DNA of 17,320 nucleotides from Actinomycetes bacterium (GTDB lineage: Bacteria > Actinomycetota > Coriobacteriia > Coriobacteriales > JAEZXW01). Positions within the stretch are counted from its first letter, which is position 1, and each line of letters opens with the position of its first letter. The translations under genes and the position numbers were made by a program. The stretch is taken from positions 1-17,320 of the forward strand of contig JAEZXW010000050.1 of the NCBI GenBank assembly GCA_023419515.1, in the 5' to 3' direction. The notes under the pieces were generated by a model that worked only from the letters and a program-made list of their open reading frames with translations, searched no databases and was not told the origin of the DNA. This document shows, in pieces, positions 5,934-11,972 of the stretch.

Positions 5934-7265
5934 GTGTTCTCAGAACGTTTGCTTTCAAAGTCAGTTAAGTATTTTGGCGATAAGTATTTTCACGTCAATC
6001 CAACGACTGAGACGATGCTTCCCGCTCCCCAAGAGGGGCGTAATTACATGCTCTATATGCATGTGCCATTTTGTGATGTACTTTGCCCGTTCTGTTCGTT
6101 TAATCGCTTTTGTTTTGATGAGTCGCTGGCTCGCCCGTATTTTGAAAACATGCGCAAAGAGATCACCATGCTCAAAGACATGGGTTATACCTTTCAGGAG
6201 GTCTATATTGGCGGTGGTACCCCAACCGTTTTGATGGATGAGCTTGAGCGCACGATCGATCACGCCCGCAATCTCTTTCCTGAAATTGGTGATGTTTCGA
6301 GTGAGACCAACCCCAATCATCTCATTCCAGAATATCTTGAGCGCCTTTCACAGATTGTGCAGCGCTTGTCAGTTGGTGTGCAAAGCTTTGACGATGACTT
6401 GCTAAAAAAGATGGCGCGCTATGATAAATACGGTAGTTCAGAAGTAATTTTTGAACGCATTCAGAGCGTAGCGGGAATGTTTAAGTCTTTAAATGTTGAT
6501 ATGATTTTTAACTTCCCTGGACAAACCGAGGAGCATATTCAAAAAGATATTGAGATGGTTCGTGCTTCGGGTGCCAATCAAACTACCTTTTATCCACTCA
6601 TGGTTTCACCGGTTTCGCGTCGCTCGATTGAAAAGACGCTCGGTGTGGTGGATTATAAGCAAGAAGAGCGTTTTTATCACATGATTTATGATGGGTTTTG
6701 TGCTCCAGGCAAGGGTTTTGAGCCTTCAAGTTGTTACACATTTTCGACGGTCGAAGATGCGATGGTCGATGAGTATGTCGTTAATTATGAAGAGTATCCT
6801 GCTGTTGGTTCAGGTGGCATGAGTTATTTGAATGGCAGTCTTTATGTAAATACGTTTTCATTGCGCGACTATAGCGAGCGCATTGCCCGCAATGAGATGT
6901 CGGTTATGGGTAAGACTACATTTCCTAAGCGAGATGCTATGCGCTATCGCTTTATGATGGAGCTCTTTGGTTTGACTCTTGATAAAAAGAGCTGGTACGA
7001 GCGGTTTGGCTGCACGGTTAAGGCGGGGCTGCCGGCAGAGTATGCGTTCATGAAGCTCAATGGCGCCTTTGATCGCGATGATGACGAGCTGCTGACGCTT
7101 ACGCCCAAGGGTCGCTACCTTATGGTGGTCATGATGCGCCAGTTCTTCATCGGCGTTAACTCACTGCGTGACGAGGCACGAGCGGCGCTCCCTGGTGATG
7201 AGCATAAACTGATCTTTAGTGATTCCACCAAGGGCGAAGCAGAGGGTGGTATGCTGGCTCTCTAA
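5934..7265 (+). CDS. HemN/HemW-like radical SAM protein
   Basis: A 443-residue protein of the coproporphyrinogen III oxidase-like radical SAM family. The iron-sulfur motif is C47-DVL-C51-PF-C54, followed by SAM-binding GGGTPT (93-98), an SSETNP strand (122-127), LSVGVQSFDD (145-154) and DMIFNFPGQTEE (189-200). True oxygen-independent coproporphyrinogen dehydrogenase (HemN) has a fourth cysteine two residues after the third. Here that place is F56, as in HemW, a heme-binding protein thought to deliver heme. Calling this a heme synthesis enzyme would therefore be unsafe; HemW-like heme handling or another radical reaction is more likely. The start is GTG 5934, with AAGGAAAGG (5919-5927) upstream. 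It follows purE by 93 bases and precedes the antiporter by 27, so the two downstream genes are probably co-transcribed. Its last quarter is more GC-rich than the rest. Confidence 0.85.
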   Translation: MFSERLLSKSVKYFGDKYFHVNPTTETMLPAPQEGRNYMLYMHVPFCDVLCPFCSFNRFCFDESLARPYFENMRKEITMLKDMGYTFQEVYIGGGTPTVLMDELERTIDHARNLFPEIGDVSSETNPNHLIPEYLERLSQIVQRLSVGVQSFDDDLLKKMARYDKYGSSEVIFERIQSVAGMFKSLNVDMIFNFPGQTEEHIQKDIEMVRASGANQTTFYPLMVSPVSRRSIEKTLGVVDYKQEERFYHMIYDGFCAPGKGFEPSSCYTFSTVEDAMVDEYVVNYEEYPAVGSGGMSYLNGSLYVNTFSLRDYSERIARNEMSVMGKTTFPKRDAMRYRFMMELFGLTLDKKSWYERFGCTVKAGLPAEYAFMKLNGAFDRDDDELLTLTPKGRYLMVVMMRQFFIGVNSLRDEARAALPGDEHKLIFSDSTKGEAEGGMLAL

Positions 7266-7292
7266 GCGTTGCAGACCAAGGAGGTTTAACAG

Positions 7293-8999
7293 ATGACCGC
7301 AGACTTTATTGCACTGTTTGGCATTGTGTTGATCGGATTGGTCTCGCCGCTGATTGCCGATGCAATTCCACGCAAGCCTATCCCAGCTGTTGTGTTTCAG
7401 GTGGTCTTGGGCGCGATCTTTGGCACCTATTTGCTTGGGTTTATCGAGCCTACTAACGCAATCGCCGTGATTTCTCAGCTCGGCATGGCATTCCTGTTCT
7501 TACTGGCAGGCTACGAGATTGACCCCAAGGCGCTCGTGCTTGAGGAGCGCGGCAAGGCAGCGATCATCACCTGGGTAGCCTCGTTTGGCATCGCCCTTGC
7601 TGCTGCCTTCTTTATCCCGCTCTACGCCGGAACGGATGCAACCACCAAGATTGCAATCGCCATTGCGCTTTCATCCACTGCAATCGGTACCCTCATGCCC
7701 ATTCTGGCTGAGCGTGGACTTTTGGATACCTCAGTGGGCAAAACTGTTGTCGCCCATGGATCGTTGGCAGAGATCGGCCCCATCATCGCGATGGCACTCT
7801 TGCTCTCAACGCGCAGCACCTGGCTTTCACTCATGATCCTCACCTCGTTCTTTGTGCTCGCAGGTCTCGCCGTGGTAATCCCCGCAAAGATTGAGCGCCT
7901 CGGCGATAAGATCCAGCGCATCTTTAACTCAACACCCAATCCATCAGCCCAGATGGCAGTACGCATCGCCGTCTTTTTAATGGTCGGCCTGGTGACGCTT
8001 GCCAGCTTTTTTGAGCTCGACATCGTGCTCGGCGCCTTTGCAGCGGGCTTTGTCTTGCGTGCGTTTGCGGGCGAAGAAAACGAGATTTTGCAGCCGCGAC
8101 TCGATGCGGTCGGCTATGGCTTTTTCATTCCGCTATTCTTTGTGGTCTCCGGTACGGGCATCAATTTACCAGCGCTTTTGCATGAGCCGGCACTGTTGTT
8201 TGGAACGGTTGCGGTGATCTTGCTCGTTCGTGCTCTACCGGTGTTTGCGGCGACCTTCTTCCCGCAGGAAGATCGCCTTGAGATGACCTGGCGTGATCGC
8301 TTGACCGCGTCGCTCTATTCGGCAACCTCGATCACAATCATCGTCGCCGTCGCCCACGTGGCAAAAGCATCGGGGGCGATGGACGAGACAACTGCCTCGG
8401 TCTTGATTGCTGCGGGTGCGATCACGGTGATCATCATGCCGGTGTTGACCTCGGTGACCTCGAACATCGCTGAGTACCACCCCATTCAAGGTATGAAAGA
8501 GATCGCAATGGATCCGCAGCACGTGCTCGATATTTTGCGCGAGCATAACGAGATGCGTTTGAGGACAAACGAACGCTATCGTGAGATGCGAATTGAGGCA
8601 GTTCGCAGGCGGAGAAGGGCGAGTGTTGCCAAGAAGGCAGATGCCTATTTTGAGAAGAATACAGATCGCTATCGTGATGAGTTTGAAAGTGACCGCCCAG
8701 TCAGGCACGTCCTGCCCGTTCTTGACTTGACCAATGAGCGCCATCGTGCGATTGCGTTCAAACGGGCTGGTTATCCCAATTATCTTGAGTTAGCAGCACG
8801 AAAGGTCAAGGTTGATCCTGAGGTAAAAGAGACGCTCGTGCGCAAAGCCTTTGAGGATCAGTCTGAAGATACGCTGCAAAACTTTAAGGACGAGCAACGC
8901 GATGATCAAGCGCCCAATAACGTGGCGCAAAAAATAGCCCAAGCGCTGAGTGACCAAGGCGCAATCGAGGCTGACCGCAATTATCGCCAGGATCACTAA
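7293..8999 (+). CDS. CPA2-type cation:proton antiporter with charged C-terminal tail
   Basis: A 568-residue membrane protein of the sodium/hydrogen exchanger (KefB/CPA2) family that exchanges Na+ or K+ for protons. About 12 membrane segments occupy residues 4-390. Family signatures include LFLLAGYEIDP (68-78), ALSSTAIGTLMPILAERGLL (125-144) and LGAFAAGFVLR (246-256). The position that usually carries the QD, DD or ND pair of the ion site reads SLAEIGPI (157-164), so E160 appears to replace the aspartate. After residue 400 comes a tail of about 165 residues, rich in arginine, lysine and glutamate (RRRRR near 438), with no visible Rossmann TrkA-N domain as in KefC. The start is supported by AAGGAGG (7278-7284), 8 bases upstream. 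The transported ion cannot be decided from sequence. Confidence 0.9.
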   Translation: MTADFIALFGIVLIGLVSPLIADAIPRKPIPAVVFQVVLGAIFGTYLLGFIEPTNAIAVISQLGMAFLFLLAGYEIDPKALVLEERGKAAIITWVASFGIALAAAFFIPLYAGTDATTKIAIAIALSSTAIGTLMPILAERGLLDTSVGKTVVAHGSLAEIGPIIAMALLLSTRSTWLSLMILTSFFVLAGLAVVIPAKIERLGDKIQRIFNSTPNPSAQMAVRIAVFLMVGLVTLASFFELDIVLGAFAAGFVLRAFAGEENEILQPRLDAVGYGFFIPLFFVVSGTGINLPALLHEPALLFGTVAVILLVRALPVFAATFFPQEDRLEMTWRDRLTASLYSATSITIIVAVAHVAKASGAMDETTASVLIAAGAITVIIMPVLTSVTSNIAEYHPIQGMKEIAMDPQHVLDILREHNEMRLRTNERYREMRIEAVRRRRRASVAKKADAYFEKNTDRYRDEFESDRPVRHVLPVLDLTNERHRAIAFKRAGYPNYLELAARKVKVDPEVKETLVRKAFEDQSEDTLQNFKDEQRDDQAPNNVAQKIAQALSDQGAIEADRNYRQDH

Positions 9000-9052
9000 A
9001 GCACTTGAGCTTTGGTGATGAGTGTGGATCGGGAGCACTCTGTGCTGTGAAT

Positions 9053-9100
9053 CCCGTGGAGCGAGAACCCCGTGGGGCGGGCGTCCCGCGAGCCTCTAGG
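9053..9100. repeat. Short imperfect 16-base tandem repeat
   Basis: Three units begin at 9053, 9069 and 9085: CCCGTGGAGCGAGAAC, CCCGTGGGGCGGGCGT and CCCGCGAGCCTCTAGG, the last only partly matching. They fill the gap between the convergent antiporter and Wzz-like genes and touch the stop of the latter. No intrinsic terminator with a T run was found in this gap. Confidence 0.45.
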
Positions 9101-10157
9101 CCTTTTGCTCGAGGAACACGATCTCAACGGGGTGCTGGTATACCGCAAGCGTCTCATCCGCTTGGCGGATGTCGGCATGCTTGGCTGCGCCAGCCGCTAC
9201 CACCGCAAACACAACCCCGCTGTCTCGGAGTGATTCGAGCGCCTCAAGCTTGTTGCTGAGCGGCTTGACTGCGCGCACAGCATCCTGCACAAGCTCTGGG
9301 TTGTTGGCACGCAAGCGTTCTCGCACCTCACGCACGAGCTCCTCGCACGCCTCAGTACTCAGATCTGCTGGCGTGAGTGGTGCCACCCCAAGCGTCGTGC
9401 CTGCTGGGTCAAATGCCTTGGCGCATTGGGCAATCTGCTCAGCAATGAGAGCGAGTGCAGGCGCCTGCCTAAGATCGCGCTTGCGGGCAATCACGAGCGG
9501 CTCAACACCGAGTTTATTGCGAACATCGGAAATCACATACATTCGGCGAGAAATCTGCTCGTAAACGATAAAGCCAATACCAACGACCACAAAGATCAGC
9601 ACCACCCAGACGATCGTCTTTTTGGGGTTGATAATTTTGGTAACGGGCGCCTTGATCTCCTCAGGCATGACAGGTGCCGTGCTTACCTGGGCACTCCTGG
9701 CATGCATGACGTCAATAAACTGAGTGGTAGCAAGTTCAAGACCAGCGTTTGCCGCGTCATAAGCAGCCTGAGCCGAAGGAGCAGTCACGCGCACCTTGAT
9801 GTAGGGCGAGTTAATCGTTAGTGAATCTGAGTCCTTGATGTAAGGGGAGTTGACTGAAATGCTTCCTGGCTTGGCATCGATTTTCTCCGCCACCTTAGCT
9901 GCAAAGCTTTCTTCTTGCACGAACGAGCGAGCTGCGCTGTAAAACGTGGTCTCGGAGGAGTTCAGCGCCTCAGCGGCTGACGCAGGGGCTGGGGTCTCAA
10001 CAAAGATGACGCCCTCAGCCACGTAGCTTTGTTCAACCGCTCCTCGGTTGGTGGTCAGATAGCCCAAGCCAACTCCAAGTACGAGCGCAACCAGCGCAAC
10101 GATCACAAAGCGGCGCTTGATGCACGAGAGCAGCGATTCCAACTCTAATTGAAACAT
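9096..10157 (-). CDS. Wzz/YveK-like chain-length protein with degenerate kinase-like domain
   Basis: A 353-residue protein with the layout of polysaccharide co-polymerases: a short cytosolic start, a membrane segment at about 17-34, an extracellular region, and a second membrane segment at 181-199 after the proline/lysine motif NPKK (177-180). Such proteins set the chain length made by Wzy. The cytosolic part (200-353) resembles a bacterial tyrosine kinase domain: TTLGVAPLTPADLST (254-268) sits where the Walker A strand and loop (normally GEGKST) would be, and SGVVFAVVAAG...DIRQADETL (313-337) resembles the late strand and helix of that fold. The glycine and lysine needed for ATP are absent, and there is no tyrosine cluster at the end, so it is probably not a kinase. 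It overlaps the end of the polymerase gene by 13 bases, which suggests coupled translation, and has AAGGA about 7 bases before its ATG. Confidence 0.8.
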   Translation of the reverse strand: MFQLELESLLSCIKRRFVIVALVALVLGVGLGYLTTNRGAVEQSYVAEGVIFVETPAPASAAEALNSSETTFYSAARSFVQEESFAAKVAEKIDAKPGSISVNSPYIKDSDSLTINSPYIKVRVTAPSAQAAYDAANAGLELATTQFIDVMHARSAQVSTAPVMPEEIKAPVTKIINPKKTIVWVVLIFVVVGIGFIVYEQISRRMYVISDVRNKLGVEPLVIARKRDLRQAPALALIAEQIAQCAKAFDPAGTTLGVAPLTPADLSTEACEELVREVRERLRANNPELVQDAVRAVKPLSNKLEALESLRDSGVVFAVVAAGAAKHADIRQADETLAVYQHPVEIVFLEQKA

Positions 10158-11719
10158 GGTACGTCCTTACTTAGTTTTCGATAAGCACGCTCATATACGT
10201 ATTTGATGAGCACGTATCCAGCCAATAATATCAATAGCGCAACCCAAAAATGGGGCGTGACAATAAACTCTGCCCAGCCCAGCGCACTTGCGCGCGGGAG
10301 CCAATAAAAGTAAGTCGAGGCATAGAGCCAGCCAAAAAAGATGAGTGGATGGTATTGAATCCAACGCGGCATAAGGCTTAGCATCGCTGCCAGCAAGATG
10401 TTGCCAACGATTACCCCGCCAAATCCAAAGTCGTAGTAAATTTCGAGCAAATAAGAAGAGCCATAGCCCTCACCGCCGAGGTAGTTGAGGTGGGCGACAT
10501 ATGACATAGCGTGCGTAAAGCTACTGCTCTGCGTCGCAAGCTCGACCGAGTTGTTAGAAGGCAGCGCTTGGGCATCAAACAAGATCTGAGCAAAAGGACC
10601 GTGGGTGATATAGTCGATCCACGGGCCAAAGGTGTATAGATGTCCCTCGGCATATGCCTCCATGCGCCCAAAATTATCGTAGGCATGCCCCAGCACGTTA
10701 TAAGAAACGCCCTGCTTATAGATAAAATCGAGGATGCTATTGAGCACGCCTGATTCCTGCGCCTGAAACCCTGACCGAGCGTAGTTGATAAAATCAAAGA
10801 GCAGTAAGAGCACAGGGATTGCGATGACGATGACGGTTTTTTCAAAGCGGCCAATCCACTTTTCGTCATCATTGAGCCTGTCGCGAATCAAAAAGTAGAG
10901 CAGACAAAAGACCAAGCGAAATGCAAATTCGCCGCGCTGACCAATCATGAGCATCGAGATGCCACTTGCTGCATAGATGCCAAGCACGAGGTACGCCATC
11001 TTTTTCTTGGGAAAGCACGCCAGATACATGCACATGGCGTATGGGGCAAAAGTCGCAAACGTTCTGATGATGGTCGGCGCCTGCGTTTGAAAGAGTCGGT
11101 AGTAATCGGTGTAGGAGCGCCCGCGCATGAACATGACTTTCTCAAGGTCAAGTCCCAGCGCAAAGAGGATGGTGATCAAAAAGAGCAGACCTGAGGCAAT
11201 GCGCAGGTAAGTGCAGGCACGTGACGTCCTAAACTCCCACATCTTTTTCTGGGCGTGCTCCCATGCAGTCGCCTGGCTGCAGCGCATATTGCTTAAGTTT
11301 TGATTACAAAAACGCGGGTTGGTCGCCTGCACGATCTGGGTGATGTCAATTGTGATCGTCGTCAAAATAAAGGTCGCCAGCGCAACATAGAGAATCATCA
11401 TTTGAAATTCTGAAGCGGCAGAATGGCCAAAGACCAGGTGCTGTACTTTGATGACGTCAATGAGTGGCCTGCCGAGCAAAAAGAGGGCAAACACTGCCAA
11501 GAACGTTATTGTAAAGCATGAAATACGAGGCGAAATGATGCTGTACAAAAGCCCGGCAAGATACAGGGTGAAGATGGCACAAAACGCAGCTTCGTAGTTT
11601 TGGTAGCCCATGCACGTCCAAAAGACGGCAGATGAAAGCAGGACGACACCAAGCGCTAGCCCGAGCATGATGCGCTCGGGTGTGATGCGAGTGCGCTGTA
11701 TGATCGACTGCTGCGTCAC
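10145..11719 (-). CDS. Wzy-type polysaccharide polymerase
   Basis: A 524-residue membrane protein with about 11-12 hydrophobic segments and a large central extracellular region (about 310-430). It fits the O-antigen/capsule polymerase Wzy family, which joins lipid-linked repeat units outside the membrane. Features typical of the family are GQRGEFAFR (260-268) after a membrane segment and the late block GGEGYGSSYLLEIYYDFGFG (415-434) followed by GGVIVGNILL. Wzy proteins are very divergent, so this rests on topology plus these blocks. The start is GTG 11719 with only a weak AGGT upstream; ATG at residue 18 is an alternative but would trim the approach to the first membrane segment. The Wzz-like gene overlaps its 3' end, so the two form an operon. 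Opposite it lies the flippase-LicD gene. Confidence 0.83.
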   Translation of the reverse strand: MTQQSIIQRTRITPERIMLGLALGVVLLSSAVFWTCMGYQNYEAAFCAIFTLYLAGLLYSIISPRISCFTITFLAVFALFLLGRPLIDVIKVQHLVFGHSAASEFQMMILYVALATFILTTITIDITQIVQATNPRFCNQNLSNMRCSQATAWEHAQKKMWEFRTSRACTYLRIASGLLFLITILFALGLDLEKVMFMRGRSYTDYYRLFQTQAPTIIRTFATFAPYAMCMYLACFPKKKMAYLVLGIYAASGISMLMIGQRGEFAFRLVFCLLYFLIRDRLNDDEKWIGRFEKTVIVIAIPVLLLLFDFINYARSGFQAQESGVLNSILDFIYKQGVSYNVLGHAYDNFGRMEAYAEGHLYTFGPWIDYITHGPFAQILFDAQALPSNNSVELATQSSSFTHAMSYVAHLNYLGGEGYGSSYLLEIYYDFGFGGVIVGNILLAAMLSLMPRWIQYHPLIFFGWLYASTYFYWLPRASALGWAEFIVTPHFWVALLILLAGYVLIKYVYERAYRKLSKDVPCFN

Positions 11720-11972
11720 GGCTACCTATCTTATCTCGCTGCTTGTCTGTCAATGTGCTGGCTGATGCTTATGGGTGCAAACCGATGGGCTCACGCCAAT
11801 GGGTCGACACCTGACAACGATGAGTCAATGCCGATGTTTACCAGCGTACCTACTTTAATGAAACGTGCTCAAGTTCAAAAGAAGACTACATAATACACAG
11901 AGTGTGCTTTGCTCATAATTTCAATACGTTAAGCTGTTAGACTTGCGCGAGTATTATTGAGCAACCAAGGAG
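11720..11972. promoter_or_regulatory. Divergent control region of the polysaccharide genes
   Basis: This stretch separates the leftward polymerase operon from the rightward flippase-LicD gene and should hold both promoters. Candidates are weak: for the rightward gene TTAAGC, 17 bases, then TATTAT (11952-11957), whose transcript would begin almost at the ribosome binding site; for the leftward genes TTGACA on the minus strand near 11750 without a good -10. A triplicated 14-base unit at 11771-11812 is listed separately. Confidence 0.4.
11771..11812. repeat. Three 14-base ATGGG repeats in the divergent region
   Basis: Three adjacent 14-base units, ATGGGTGCAAACCG, ATGGGCTCACGCCA and ATGGGTCGACACCT, share ATGGG-N6-CC in register. 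The spacing is even and the site lies upstream of the polymerase gene, so repeated binding by a regulator is possible. The period is not a multiple of three, which argues against a coding repeat. Confidence 0.5.

Noticed and set aside
11753..11893. A 46-residue open frame on the plus strand in the divergent glycan region
   Set aside because: It has no ribosome binding site and no recognisable sequence, and it overlaps the 14-base repeats whose period is not codon-based.
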